From positions 1,798,001 through 1,862,000 of the forward strand of contig JAEBUN010000006.1 in the NCBI GenBank assembly GCA_023014365.1: a stretch of 64,000 nt of DNA. Direction: 5' to 3'. The notes under the pieces were generated by a model that was not told where the DNA came from, searched no databases, and saw only the letters and a program-made list of their open reading frames with translations. Below are positions 47,856 to 59,478 of the stretch, piece by piece. The stretch is from Lepiota brunneoincarnata. Its lineage: Eukaryota > Basidiomycota > Agaricomycetes > Agaricales > Agaricaceae. Within the stretch, counting starts at the first letter, position 1. Every line of letters begins with the position of its first letter. The translations under genes were made by a program, and so were the position numbers.

Positions 47856-50800
47856 AAACACAAGTTCACTAAGGAAGGACCCGAAAGCGTGGAACTACTC
47901 GCCCTACTCGACTCAGGAGCAGCAGGAAACTTCATTGACCCCGGAATGGTCAAACAACATTCATTTAAAACAGCACCCCTTGATTGACCCATCGAAGTAC
48001 AAAATGCCGATGGATCTGTTAACGAAAATGGAACAGCCACCCACTACACGACCCTCAACCTAACGGTTAACGGGAAGAATATGGAGATCAAACCAAAAGT
48101 AGTCTCCCTCGGAAGCCCAAGACTCATCCTTGGATTCCCTTGGCTTGCAGAACACAACCCAGACATCGACTGGGATGCCAAACAACTACGCTGGAGAAAC
48201 GAACGCTGGGACAACACTATATTCCAAGAACTCATCCAATCCATGGAACCCAATTGGATCTACAATGACCAACTCAACCACATCTCCACACTAGAGCCCA
48301 CAAGCTTCGAAGAAATCAACTTCAAAGCCTCCGCATCACAATTCCTCACCGTACAACACGGAGAAAAGAAAAACGACGACCCAAGAAAAGTCGTACCCAC
48401 GGAATTCCACAAATACCTCCCAGTATTTAGCAAGAAACAAGCCAAACGATTCCCCCCACAACGACCATGGGATCACAAAATTGAACTCAAGGAATCATTC
48501 AAACCAATTGCCATGAAGTCCTACCGACTCTCCCTCAATGAAGAAAAGGAACTCGACATGTTCCTAGAAGAAAACCTTCAAAAGGGATACATTCGACCAT
48601 CCGAATCGCCAATGGCATCACCCTTCTTCTTCGTAGGAAAGAAAGACGGAAAACTACGCCCCTGTCAAGACTACAGGTACCTCAACGAGCATACCGTCAA
48701 AAATGCATACAACCTCCCCCTCATCTCTCATATTCTCGACAAACTCCGAGGATCAAAATACTTTACCAAACTCGACGTACGAGCAGGATACAACAACATC
48801 CGCATACACAAAGGAGATGAATGGAAAGGAGCCTCCAGGACACCCCGAGGATTATTCGAACCCACGGTCATGTTCTTTGGAATGTGTAACTCCCCAGCAA
48901 CATTCCAAACCATGATGGACTCATTATTTCGAAAACTCATCGACAATGGAGGAGTAATCGTTTACATGGACGACATCCTCATTCACGCAAAAACAAAACA
49001 AGAACTCCGACGCCTCACAAGAGAAGTACTCAAGATACTCAAGGACAACGATCTATATCTCAAAACCGAGAAATGCGAATTCGAACAACAACGACTCGAA
49101 TATCTAGGAGTTATTATCACTCCCGACTCAGTTTCGATGGACCCAGCAAAGCTCAAAGGCATCGCTGAATGGCCAACACCAACTACCCCACGCGACGTAC
49201 GAAAATTCATAGGATTTTGCAACTTCTATCGAAAATTCATACACCAATATGCCATATGGGCAAAACCTCTCAATGCCCTAATGTCCAAAACCAAGAAATT
49301 CGAATGGACAGAAGAATGCCAGAACGCCTTCGATACTCTCAAGAGGAAATTCCAAAGTGAACCGGTATTAATGGTCCCCGACCGAGACAAACCCTTCGAA
49401 ATCGAATGCGACGCATCACTATTTGCATCAGGAGCAGTCCTACTTCAACGCGACAACAACAGAATTAAACACCCAATCGCATACTTCTCAAAAGGATTCT
49501 CACCAGCCGAACACAACTATCATTGCTCCGAACAGGAACTCTTCGCCATTATCTGAGCACTCAAAGAATGGCGCCACCACATAGAAGGATCACCACACAA
49601 GACCATCGTATGGTCAGATCACGACAACCTTCGCCGCTGGAGAAAACCTGAAGACCTCAGCAGAAGACAAGCCCGATGGATCGCCTACATGCAACGGTTT
49701 GACATCGAAATCCGACATATCCCTGGAAAGAAAAATGGACCAGCAGATGCCCTTTCCAGACGACCCGATCATGAACCCAAGACAAGAGACAACAAACAGG
49801 TCGTCGCACTCCCCGACAAATTCTTCACCCCAGAACAGCCACAGCATATCCACATTATTGACGAAAATACTAAACAGAAAATAAAAGAGCTGTGGAAGAA
49901 AAAGAAACAGACCGACATCGCCCAAGAAGATGACTCAGGACACCCACGTGTTCAAGGAAAACTATTTATACCACAAGATTTACACCTCAGACGCCGCTTA
50001 CTGCAAAGAGTACACGACTCACCCACCGCAGGACACCCTGGAATCGCAGAAACAACTAGAAAACTCCAGGAATACGCCTACTGGCCCGGGATGCGATCAT
50101 TTGTCAAAAACTATGTCAAAGGATGTGGTACTTGCCAACAATACAAGATCAATCGCCACCCCTTAAAACCACCGCTTCAACCCATCCCTGGACCCCGTTC
50201 TACCCGTCCATTCTCGAACATCTCGATGGATCTTATCACAGACCTACCCCTGGACGGACCCCATGATTCTATACTGGTCGTGGTCGACCAGCTTACGAAG
50301 GGGATAATTCTAGAACCTACTGCGAAAACCACCAATGCGGACAAGATCGCTGAAATTCTTATCAAACGGCTATTCTCTAGATTTGGCCTTCCCGAGAAAG
50401 TTCTCAGTGATCGCGACCCCAGATTCGCTGCCAAATCCATGAAAGAATTCTACAAACAACTCGGAATCGAACAAGCACTCTCTACCGCCTACCACCCCCA
50501 GACAGACGGACAAACAGAGCAATTCAATCAAGAAATAGAACTCTACCTTGGCATCTATTGCTCATCGAACCCGAACAAATGGGTAAAGGCACTCCCACTC
50601 CTGGAATATGTCCACAACTCGAAAACACATGCTGAACACCAACATACCCCATTTGAACTCCTCTATGGATCAAGCCCCAAAGGATTTCCGACCTCCGAGG
50701 AGCCAACGAACATTCCAGCAATAGGAGAGAAGTTTAAATACCTCGCCAAAATACGCCAAGAAGCCCAAGCTGCGCATGAACAAGCCAGACTAAAAATGGC

Positions 50801-51383
50801 TGCAAGATATAACTGGCCAGATATCAATCTAAAAGCTGGACAGAAGGTTTGGCTCGACAACCGCAACCTCCCAATTCAGTACGCCTCAAAGAAACTGGCC
50901 CAACGCCGAGAAGGTCCCTTCACCATAACAAGAAAACTCGGACCTGTAACCTATGAACTAAAATTACCCATCAAATGGAAGATCCACAACAAGTTTCATG
51001 CGAGCCTCCTAATGCCTGCAGAAGAGAACAACACACATGGGGAATACAACACAGCCCCACCACCCGACCTTGTAAATGGAGAAGAAGAATACGAGGTCGA
51101 GTCAATACTGCGCCACAGAAAATTCCAGAACAAGTATCAATTCCTAGTCAGATGGAAAGGATACCTTCCCACTGAGGATTCCTGGGAGCCAGAAGCAAAC
51201 CTGGAGAACGCCAAGGAAGTCATTGAAGAATATAAAAGGGCCCACAAATTAGACAACCCCACCAATGACCCAACCACCCAACACTCGAGCAACCACTCCA
51301 GACCTCCCAGAGCCAGACAACGATGGACGCCTTCTCATCCGGGAAAGAATCATATCCCTGGCGAACCGCGTCACAGGAAATAG
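47856..51383 (+). pseudogene. pol: Pol of element A: protease, RT, RNase H, integrase, chromodomain
   Basis: One frame carries protease (LLALLDSGAAGNFIDPG, about 47900), RT (FTKLDVRAGYNNIRIHKGDE, VIVYMDDILIHAKT about 48960), RNase H (ECDASLFASGAVLLQRD), the integrase zinc domain (HDSPTAGHPGIAE, GCGTCQQYK), the catalytic core (DLITDLPLDG, DRDPRFAAK, HPQTDGQTEQFNQEIE) and a chromodomain (QFLVRWKGYLPTEDSWEPE, about 51150). Interrupted only by TGA at 47985 and 49554; another TGA at 47853 lies just upstream. The 49554 stop replaces a position usually Arg in ELLAIIxALKEW, fitting CGA to TGA. Active-site residues are otherwise present. Confidence 0.93.
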
Positions 51384-52392
51384 CCAACCTAACCCTGCCA
51401 CCAATACCGCTGATGACCAACCAGACAGGACCAACAGTCCTTATATCATCCGGCATACCTTCCTTCCCTCCAACCAACCCGAGATACGATCCATCCTTTT
51501 ACACGAAGTTCCCTTTCATATTACCGGAACCCGTCTTAAACGCAGTCCAGCGATGGTACCCCTGGTCGACACCTGCTGGAAGACATTTACTGCTCTTCTG
51601 TATCACAAGCGCCTCGTCCACGACCGAGCAACAGAATTCGAAAAACTATGCACCACTATTCTTTCTAGTGCAACAGAGGAACAGGACCGCAATACCATTT
51701 CTGCCATGCTATCAACCGCTCTCACCGAATTCCCGTTCGAGAGTCCGATCCCAAGCCCGAGCAATGGAAGCGGAAGTCAGGACTGCCCTATCCTACCTAT
51801 CGGGACCACCACCCAACCTTCCAACCCTCCCATGGTGGATACGAGTAACCAACCATCAAGTGTTGTACAAGCTATATCTGCTTCTAATGACGCCCCCATC
51901 GGGACTACCACCACTCACTTATCCACCACCCAAACTCGCTGCAATTGCTGCTGTCGATTTGGCCATATCAAAGCAGGATGCCCGCGCTACCAATGTCGAT
52001 ATTGTCGAAAGATTGCCCCAGGCCATTACGAGAAGCACTGCGAGAGAAACCCTTACCAGCATCAACCCGCAAGTATGGTACCTGGCCTGTATCGCCGCCC
52101 ACGAGGAATACCAAGCAGAGCTCGATCCCTCACACGCGAAACCACAAACAACAATATTCGACACATTGTTGCAAGCACCGAGCAGCACCCCGCTTCAGCC
52201 AGACCCCTCTGCACCCAAATTCAAAATGCCCCCATCGTCATTCCGACCACCAACGCCACCACCACATCTGCTAGCGGAAGCCACCGACTTCCTGAATTGA
52301 TCCTTCGGCGCACCTGCCACCATTCACTCCAGAGAACCCATCGTCATCGACCTCACCCAAGACCCGCCATCCCCAGACCACCAAGCTACTGA
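51265..52392 (+). CDS. Accessory ORF3 with double zinc knuckle
   Basis: Overlaps the end of pol in another frame; 375 residues. PLVDTCWKTFTALLYHKRLV and HDRATEFEKLCTTILSS look coding, followed by a CCHC knuckle CNCCCRFGHIKAGC (C-x2-C-x4-H-x4-C) and a second cluster CRYCRKIAPGHYEKHC. The last about 35 residues look non-coding, and the neighbouring frame (see 51323-52894) looks coding there, so the true product may switch frame near 52290. Zinc knuckles after pol are unusual; a nucleic-acid-binding accessory protein is an inference. Confidence 0.6.
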   Translation: MTQPPNTRATTPDLPEPDNDGRLLIRERIISLANRVTGNSQPNPATNTADDQPDRTNSPYIIRHTFLPSNQPEIRSILLHEVPFHITGTRLKRSPAMVPLVDTCWKTFTALLYHKRLVHDRATEFEKLCTTILSSATEEQDRNTISAMLSTALTEFPFESPIPSPSNGSGSQDCPILPIGTTTQPSNPPMVDTSNQPSSVVQAISASNDAPIGTTTTHLSTTQTRCNCCCRFGHIKAGCPRYQCRYCRKIAPGHYEKHCERNPYQHQPASMVPGLYRRPRGIPSRARSLTRETTNNNIRHIVASTEQHPASARPLCTQIQNAPIVIPTTNATTTSASGSHRLPELILRRTCHHSLQRTHRHRPHPRPAIPRPPSY

Positions 52393-52894
52393 AGCGACTC
52401 CCCAGAACCCGACCCATACTTTGACTGGGACCCCATCGCTGAATCAAACATTACAGGAGAACCTGTCGGATTATACTGAGGATATGTCTGATGAGGACAT
52501 CAGACCTTACGAAAGGGATAATGTTATGAACAGTCCAGACCGGGAGGAACAAGAACTATTGTTCGACTTTACAAGATGGGTACAGGAGACTACAGACCAA
52601 TTACGGGCACAAGAATACGAAGACGAGGAAGGGGAATATTACACCGCCATGCAGGACCTGGCGAGAGAAGCAGGAATGGAGATAACCTTGGAGGATATAT
52701 TGGAATACCCCGAGGACGAGGGAGATAACCATGGATCAACCAACCCAACCTCCGATACGGATGGAAGCACTGAAAGAATGGAGAGCGAGAACGGAGAGGA
52801 CTCCATGGAGATACAATTGGGAAAAGAAGATTATGAGTCAGAGGAAAGCGATGGAATATCGCACAGCAGTAGCAAGAGTACTGACTCATTGTAA
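51323..52894 (+). CDS. Second post-pol frame running into the 3' LTR
   Basis: Open from 51323 to 52894 except one TGA (52298-52300). The part after 52301 (SFGAPATIHSREPIVIDLTQ, then QNPTHTLTGTPSLNQ, EDMSDEDIRPYERDNV) is contiguous with MNSPDREE of the LTR ORF, so the U3 ORF is fused to upstream coding sequence in the 3' copy. The first 325 codons overlap the zinc-knuckle frame; they may be genuine or a by-product of the C/A-rich composition, as with gag. Confidence 0.45.
52511..52518 (+). other. Polypurine tract of element A
   Basis: GAAAGGGA just before the 3' LTR, the expected position of the plus-strand primer. It is also read as codons by the frame that runs into the LTR. Confidence 0.5.
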
Positions 52895-53219
52895 TATAAA
52901 TAACACTAGGATGCCATCAGCCAGGATGTGCATCATGGTCAGGACTGCACACGACCAGTAGAACAGCCAAGTAACCTATAACGAGTATATAGCACCTCAT
53001 AGGTATATAAGGTCTGTACAAGTAGAGATTAAAGCCTCAAGCTTTAATCTTGTTAACAGCGGTCGTTTACCTCTCTGCCTTAACTTGGCGTCTTCCCTCG
53101 TTATCTCATTGAGCGCGATCCACTAAGCTCTATAAGGCCAACCGTCTCAGACACCTTGTAGAGTGATTGAAGGCCGTCTCCAGTTATCCTCGGATACAGA
53201 AGGAGCACGGATCATAACA
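52522..53219 (+). repeat. 3' LTR of element A
   Basis: 698 bp, differing from the 5' LTR by eight transitions. Carries the same 122-residue acidic ORF (52526-52894). Followed by target duplication GGTCT. Confidence 0.95.
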
Positions 53220-53224
53220 GGTCT

Positions 53225-53315
53225 TCTGTCTATTTATATACTTTGGATGCTTCTGATAAGAGTTCCTTCCAGTGAGGCTTCTGATAAGGGGAGTTTAAGG
53301 GGACTTCTGATAACA
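53225..53315 (+). repeat. Solo LTR C1, right part
   Basis: Completes C1, ending TTCTGATAACA, and is followed by CTAAG (53316-53320), matching 44709-44713. This is a clean 5-bp target duplication in element B. Confidence 0.85.
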
Positions 53316-53320
53316 CTAAG

Positions 53321-54011
53321 CATGTTGCAGACTTTTGGAGTTCCTGGGCTGCTTTGGCCACTGTTTCCTCTTGTCTGCCTCCTTGGTTTCCAGAGTGGAT
53401 GTCTTGGAGGAGGGCCTGCTCTTCCCCTTGAAGAGAAATCCCATCAACAGCTTGTACTGCAAAGAGAGATGCTGGGAGAAGCATAATGTCAGCATTATCC
53501 TGTGCTCCTGAGCCATGATCAGATCTCCGAGACAAGGCGTCAGACTTTCCCATGCTGTGACCAGGGTGATGGTGAAGAGAGAAGTTGAACTGGGAAAGAT
53601 AGAGGGACCAATGTGCCTGTCAGCAGTTTAGCTTCTGAGCAGTCATGAAATACTCTAAGTTCTTGTGATCTATCCAGATTTCAAACTTTTCTGACACTCC
53701 TTCAAGGAAGTGTCTCCACTCTTCCAGTGCTTGGATAATGGCCAGCATCTCCTTATCATGGATCTTGTAGTTGCGCTCCACCGGAGACAAGGCTTTAGAG
53801 TAAAATGCTACTGGGTGCCACTTTCCATCATCTCTGGAGAGTTGAGAGAGTATGGCCCCTATGGTGAAATCTGAACTATCAGCTTCTACTCAGAAGGGTG
53901 CCTTATCATCTGGAGAAGCCAAAACTGGAGCCGAAGTGATAGCTGCTTTTAAGCTGTCAAATGCTGCTTGCTGTTCTGAGTTCCACTTGAAGAGAACTCA
54001 ACTCTTCAGCA
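53321..54011 (-). pseudogene. Element B RNase H region
   Basis: Minus strand: LFKWNSEQQAAFDSLKAAIT, VEADSSDFTIGAILSQLSRD, GKWHPVAFYSKALSPVERNY, HDKEMLAIIQALEEWRHFLE, WIDHKNLEYFMTAQKLNCQQ and SMGKSDALSRRSDH. Typical gypsy RNase H ending at DALSR. It joins in frame to the integrase part across C1. Confidence 0.85.
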
Positions 54012-54670
54012 TGTGAAAGGCGCCAAAATGAAACCAAAACACAATCAAAACACAATCAAAACAGCACTAACACAAACAAACAAAGGAGCAAGTGTGGTTG
54101 GCAAAACAACCACTGGGCTTCAAAAACTGGGAAAGATGAGATAATTAAGAGAGAGAGAAAAAGAGATCGAGAGGGAGTTTCTGGGTCGTAAATTGACTGC
54201 TGAGCTCATAAGCAAGCTCAGAACTTTATATACAAGCAAAATATTTTACTGACTATGTTTTCTGTACCAAAACAGACCGAAAAATTCAGATATAATTATG
54301 CTAGGACAAATCTGGGGATAGTGAAGGTGAAACAGGGGAAGAATGAGAAGTTTTCATGGCTACGAGAACAGATATAAGGGAAGCTGAAGGGAACTAGTGA
54401 ATGGGGTGGTGTGCAAAGCTCAGAAAGATCTAAATAAGGGAGAAAAACTTATGCTATGGTTCAAGTTCAGGGAAAGGAATAGAAAAGTAGTGAAAATTTA
54501 TTTGGTAGGGAATGTAAGAGGTTTTAAGTGAAAGGGATATGTTGTGAAATGATAACAGCTTTGTTCAGCTGGGCACTCCGAGTTTCTTGATCCGAGTTCA
54601 GGTTCTGAGTCCTACAAGAGGTGGCATAGGGCAGCCTTTGCAGGTGTAGCCACTTGCCCACCTCTACACA
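54012..54670. repeat. Dispersed repeat E, copy 2 (LTR-like)
   Basis: 659 bp bounded by TGTG...CACA with AT-rich interior, related to 42330-42840. No matching target duplication. The RT sequence on one side and RNase H on the other overlap in homologous position, so this is not a simple insertion. Confidence 0.5.
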
Positions 54671-56280
54671 CTGCCATGTAGTGCTGTTTCGGGTGAGGTC
54701 AAAGAGGGGTCAGGCTATGTGGGAGAAGTCCTGGATGAAGCGGTGTTAGAAGTTTGTAAAACCCAGGAAAGACTGAAGCCCTAACTTATCCTTGGGGGTT
54801 GGCTACTCCTTGACTCCTGCAACTTTGACCAGGTCCATCTCGATGGAGTTTTCCAAGATGATGAGTCCTAGGTACTCAATGCAAGTGCACTTGAACTCAC
54901 ACTTTTCCAGCCGTAGGTAGAGCTTGTGCCATTGAAGAATCTCCATGACATGCCTAACAACATCCCTATGCTGCTCCAAGGTCTGGGTGAAGATGAGGAT
55001 ATCATCCAGGTAGACGACTACAACTCCTTCCATGATAAGTTCATGAAAGATGTCATTCATCATCATCTGGAAGGTGGCTGGGCTGTTAGTGAGGCTGAAG
55101 AACATGACAAGGGGTTCGAAGAGGCCCCTATTGGTGCAAAATGCTGCCTTCCACTCGTCTCCTGGCTTAATCCAGACATTATTAAAGCCCCATCGAACGT
55201 CTAGTTTGGTGAAGTACTTTGCCCCCTGGAGCTGCACAACCAGCTCAGAGATGAGGGGTAGAGGGTACTTGTTCTTCACCATGAGGGCATTGAGTGCTTG
55301 GTAATCCTGTACTAGGCAAAGTGAGCTGTCCTTTTTTTTAATGAAAAAGACCAGGGAAGCCATAGGAGACTTAGATGGGCATATCCAACTGGAAGACAAG
55401 TTTTCCTGTAGGAATTTGTCCAGTTCCTTCTGCTCAAGAGGGGACAGTGGATAGACCTTGCACCCCTTGGGATCTGCTCCTGGAACGAGCTCTATTGCAT
55501 GGTCCCAGGGTCGGTGATCCGGGAGCATGTCAAAGGACTCCTTGGCAAAGATGGCAGCATACTCCTGAAGATATGGGGGAACATGTGCTCGGAAGCCAGA
55601 ATTCTGGGGGCTATCAATCTGGGAATTCCGGAGGAAGGCTTCTGCTAGGCACTGAGAGGTGGTAGAGCCTGCAGCAATCACCATCTTCTAAAGGCTCCTC
55701 CAGCTCTTTAGCAGGGAGGGCTGGCTCATCCTCGTCCTCTTCTTCATCTAAGGTGGGGAAGGGGCCGAGTCGGCAGGCACGGATGCAACTGGCTTGAAGC
55801 TTTTGGGCATGGCATTCAGTGCGCAACTGGTCTCGGCATTCTGTACAGCATGAGGGGCATCGGGATAACTTGACTTCTCCAGTTTGCTAGTCAATTTCTG
55901 GGTTATGAAGCTTCAGCCATGTAAATCCCAGAAGGAGTTCTTGCTTCCCCAACTTGGTTACTGCTAACAGCATGCATTCGGCATGGTTCCAATAGCATAA
56001 GACCACATCTACCACTTCGGAAATTTGTCCAGCCTCATTCAGAGTCCCATCTACATTGAACACTGGGATGGGATTGGATAAGTGGTGAGTACTGAGGCAA
56101 GCAGCACACACAAAGTCTTGGTCAAAGAAGGAACCGATTGCACCGGAATCCACCAATGCCTTGACTGTTTTGCATTCTGCCAAGTCAGTGGTCTCAAGTT
56201 CCACTGCCAACTGGAGAGACTTGGATTCCGAGTTGGAATAAGCAATGATTGGTCTCTTTGGGAAGTGGTGTTCCTAGCAG
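54671..56280 (-). pseudogene. Element B protease and reverse transcriptase
   Basis: Minus strand: protease-like KALVDSGAIGSFFDQDFV (56150) and NPIPVFNVDGTLNEAGQ, then RT with RPWDHAIELVPGADP, FTKLDVRWGFNNVWIKPGDE, NSPATFQMMMNDIFHELI and VVVVYLDDILIFTQT (YLDD, about 55030). The 293-codon RT frame is intact, but flanking parts have stops (for example in NF-stop-HRFIQDFSHIA). Confidence 0.88.
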
Positions 56281-56928
56281 GGACATCACACTGAAGTTTT
56301 CGGGGGTGGTGGTGTGTCTTTGGGAGTTGGTTTAGAGCCGGAAGCAGGTTCTATTTCATCTACTGACAAAACCAAGAACCTATTACATGAATGTGGCAGG
56401 GGCACACCAGTCACCCATCACACTGCTGAAAATCCTCTTCAGCTTCTAACTCTGCTTCTTCCACCCTTGGAATTCCAGCTGTTGCAGCTAGGGCATCCAT
56501 CTCCAAGTTCCACTTCTGCATCAGTTCATCCCATTCCTCCAGATCCATGTACTGGATGTCATGATGGAGTGGACACTTGGCCTTCATATGTCCCAGCCTT
56601 TTACAACAGTAGCAGAGTGGGGGGAGTCTGGATTTCTGCTTGGAGGCATCAATGTCCATAGGGACTGGATTTCCCAGAGAGGGGTTGAAGTGGATAGGGG
56701 GGCATGGTGGGGCCAAAGGTCTGATTGTTGGCATGGCAGGGGAGAGTCTGACATATCCTGTGGGAGGCTTGGAGGGGGGCGGGAGTGGGGAGCAAGTACT
56801 GGAGCAGAATGCCTCATTTGCCATTCAGGTTTGGTCTACCTGTCACGCTGCTGAGTACCAAGCCTCTGGGTCTGAGTCCAAGGGATGGCCTGCTGGGAGG
56901 GTTGCGATGGCATTCTGGATGGAAGGGC
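56281..56928 (-). pseudogene. Element B gag, C-terminal part
   Basis: Minus strand SIQNAIATLPAGHPLDSDPE then a CCHC knuckle CYCCKRLGHMKAKC (about 56590) and an acidic tail. Separated from the N-terminal part by LTR C2/D. Confidence 0.8.
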
Positions 56929-57305
56929 TGTTATCAGAAGTCTTATCAGAAGGATGGTTATTTTTAGCTACATTCCCATGTCACTATGAAACCATCAGTA
57001 GTGTACATCAGAAGGACTATTATTACCATATGCCTCATGTTTCTTATCTCTGACTCATAGTTACCTTGGTCCAGACTATTATAGTAGGAGTACAGCCACA
57101 CTTAGAAGTATATAAGGATACAGTACAATACCTTGTATTCTTATCTTAGTGTTATAAAGTTCTTGCCTCCTATACCTCTTTGCCATAACTGGCTGGACTT
57201 ATAGTGCTCCGTCGTCTCCAAGTCATGCATAGTAGGACAGGACCAAGTCTGTATAGACATCCTGTGTCAAACTCCATGCTACTCAAGAGCAAACCCCTAA
57301 CCCGG

Positions 57306-58605
57306 TGATACGCCGATTTCACGCCTATACATGAATTCTGTACTCCGGAACGATTCTCTATATAGAATCATTGGCTATATCATTAAAGAACTCTATAGAG
57401 GATTGGTACTATATCCCGTAGTAGCCAGTTCGACCGAACTGAGGATATTCGAGCCTCGGAAGTGTTCAAACCAGCTCATTATCACTAAGCTTAGTGAACC
57501 AAGCTATCAGAACGCTCTCCGGAGGGATTCAGGACTCTACATAGCCTATCGAGTATACCCCGGTCGCATCCAGGGACCTTACGAGCAGTTTTCTGATGAA
57601 CCCGAATGTGTTTGAACATAAAAGAATGTACCTAGCGGCTGTCGCAGGCGTATTACGTCTATAGCGAGTTCAATAATGATGACCGGACCACGGAACGGAA
57701 CATCCAACGTTCGGGAGGCAACACCCGATGCCCAAAACCCTAGAAACATCAAAGACTCCTAATTAACGAGTGCTTTGTGGGTCCCAGCACTTTGGCATTC
57801 TGCTTAACTGAGATTAATTACAACGGATCAAGGGATTGTCCATCTGCTATACATTCCGATCATAATTGATCCGGAAACTTAACGCGCTCGCGTGGACGCA
57901 GAATAATGCAGCTGAGCACGGAGCACGTCTGGCTGGATTGCCATTCGTTAATCAGAGAAAAACCCATAACCCAGGGTGAGGTAGAAATGCTGCCGAACCT
58001 TCCAAAATGTTCTACAGTGCCTGTAACAATTAAGCTTATTGTTTTCTATTTCATATTTACTATCTCTCGTATGTATCTAAACAATATAAATACGGTCGCA
58101 CTTGTTCGTGGAGCAGAGGAGGTCTCACCCCCGCTTCCACACGCAAGTCTGCGAGCCGTGATCAAGAACGGTTTCAGAGGGCTATTTAGTGTGCGTCGTT
58201 AAGTGTGATTTCTTCGGTCGTCGACCAACCCAGGGACAGAGACAGAGACCAGAGTTCAGAGTTTAGAGTTCCAGAGTGCTAGAGACAGAGACAGAGACAG
58301 AGACCAGAGTTCAGAGACCAGAGACCAGAGACCAGAGACCCAGCGCTTTGAATTGACAGGGATTGTCCTTTCATTGTTGCACCGTACGGCTAAGATAACT
58401 TCAACGGCTGTTCGTTAACCTCTAAAAACACTACTCTCTTGAATTTCGCTGTCAGAACGCACCCCCAGAACACCCTAAAAGATGAAACTGTTCATTATCT
58501 ATCTCATTCCACTTGTATTAGCTTAAGCTTATCGAATAGCGGCTAAGCTTAGTGAAAACGAGCCCCCTATCTATATTAAAACCTACGAAAGTTTCTACCT
58601 TTTCA
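57306..58605. mobile_element. Element D, 1300 bp with TG...CA ends
   Basis: Sits inside C2 between CCGG copies (57302-57305, 58606-58609). Begins TGATACG and ends TTTTCA. Contains a TATAAATA box (58089-58096) and a CAGAGA-type tandem repeat, with no convincing protein. A large solo LTR of another family is the best guess. Confidence 0.5.
58233..58341. repeat. CAGAGA / CCAGAGA tandem repeat
   Basis: Tandem and nested units of ACAGAG, ACCAGAG and TTCAGAG spanning about 110 bp within element D. Confidence 0.85.
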
Positions 58606-58620
58606 CCGGGTAACAAGGGT

Positions 58621-59131
58621 GTAGACCTTGGCAGAACTTGACCACAATAACTCAGGGGTCTTGGTATCCAGACTTGGAGATGAGGACCTTGAAAGTATCT
58701 AGGTAGTCTTCAACAGTCTGCTCTCATTGGTGGTATGATGTGGACTCCAACATGTTTAGTGCATTGGCTTCTGCATTGACAGGGAAAAACTGACCCTTGA
58801 ATTGTTCAGTGAAGTCCCACCAGTCTGTAAAGGGAAACCTGCCGATGCTAGCTTCCAAGTGGAACAGCTCATTAGCCCACTGCACTGTGTGTCCTGACTT
58901 CATGTAAGAGAGGGTCCACAGTATTTTCTGTTCATCAGAACAGAATTGATCTGCTGAGAGCCTGATGTAGAGCTGGCATGCATTCAGAAATGCATGACCC
59001 TTGGCATGTTCTTCATCAAATTTGGGTGGGGTTGCCACCTTGGCCTTGGTGGAGGTGCGCAGTGGAGGTGATGGTGGACAGGGGTGTGGAGCAGGAGGGG
59101 GGGGGTTCATGAGCAGTGGCTCAGGACTCAT
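58621..59131 (-). pseudogene. Element B gag, N-terminal part
   Basis: Minus strand from 59131: Pro-rich start, ATPPKFDEEHAKGHAFLNAC, QKILWTLSYMKSGHTVQWAN, FTEQFKGQFFPVNAEANALN. Continues as EQTVEDYLDTFKVLISKSGY to the C2 insertion. Typical gypsy capsid. Confidence 0.85.
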
Positions 59132-59478
59132 ACTCCACTCTATTGAGGGGCATGGCTGAGATGGAGGGGGGGGTGTTGGGGTGCTGTTGTCCTATTGAGT
59201 CCATGAGGTTTCGGAGCATGTCACATATGTCATTCACCATGTCCATCATGTTCTGTTTGGCTTCAGCTTGTCAGGCCTGTACCATTGCCATGTCTGTGAG
59301 AAGTGAGCCTATGGCCTGCTCAATGGTCATTTGAGTCAGTGGTTGCTGCTGCTGCTCTTGGGACATAATGGCAAGGGTGCTGGGGGGTAGAGGAAGGGTG
59401 TAGTTGGCACGGGAGAAGTGGTATAACTTGTCCAGGCATTGTCAATGGCCAGTCCTCTGGGAATAGACTCAATTCTTC
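59132..59478. other. Element B leader between 5' LTR and gag
   Basis: About 350 bp of untranslated leader. No tRNA-like primer-binding site recognised after the LTR end. Confidence 0.4.

Larger units (their letters stand above)
45040..53219 (+). mobile_element. Ty3/gypsy chromovirus A (Tf1/sushi type), nearly complete
   Basis: 8.18-kb element with 698-bp LTRs (45040-45737, 52522-53219) and a 5-bp target duplication GGTCT (45035-45039 and 53220-53224). It encodes gag, protease, RT, RNase H, integrase with chromodomain, and an accessory ORF after pol. LTRs differ at eight positions, all transitions. In-frame stops in pol are all TGA. It sits inside solo LTR C1, which sits inside element B, so it is the youngest of the three. 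Confidence 0.95.
56929..58615 (-). repeat. LTR C2, split by element D
   Basis: Minus-strand copy of the C1 LTR (shared blocks GGATGTCTATACAGACTTGG and AGGTATAGGAGGCAAGAACT). Ends TGTTACCCGG (58615) and TTCTGATAACA (56929). Flanks AGGGC/AGGGT are a target duplication with one transition. It interrupts gag of element B. Confidence 0.8.
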
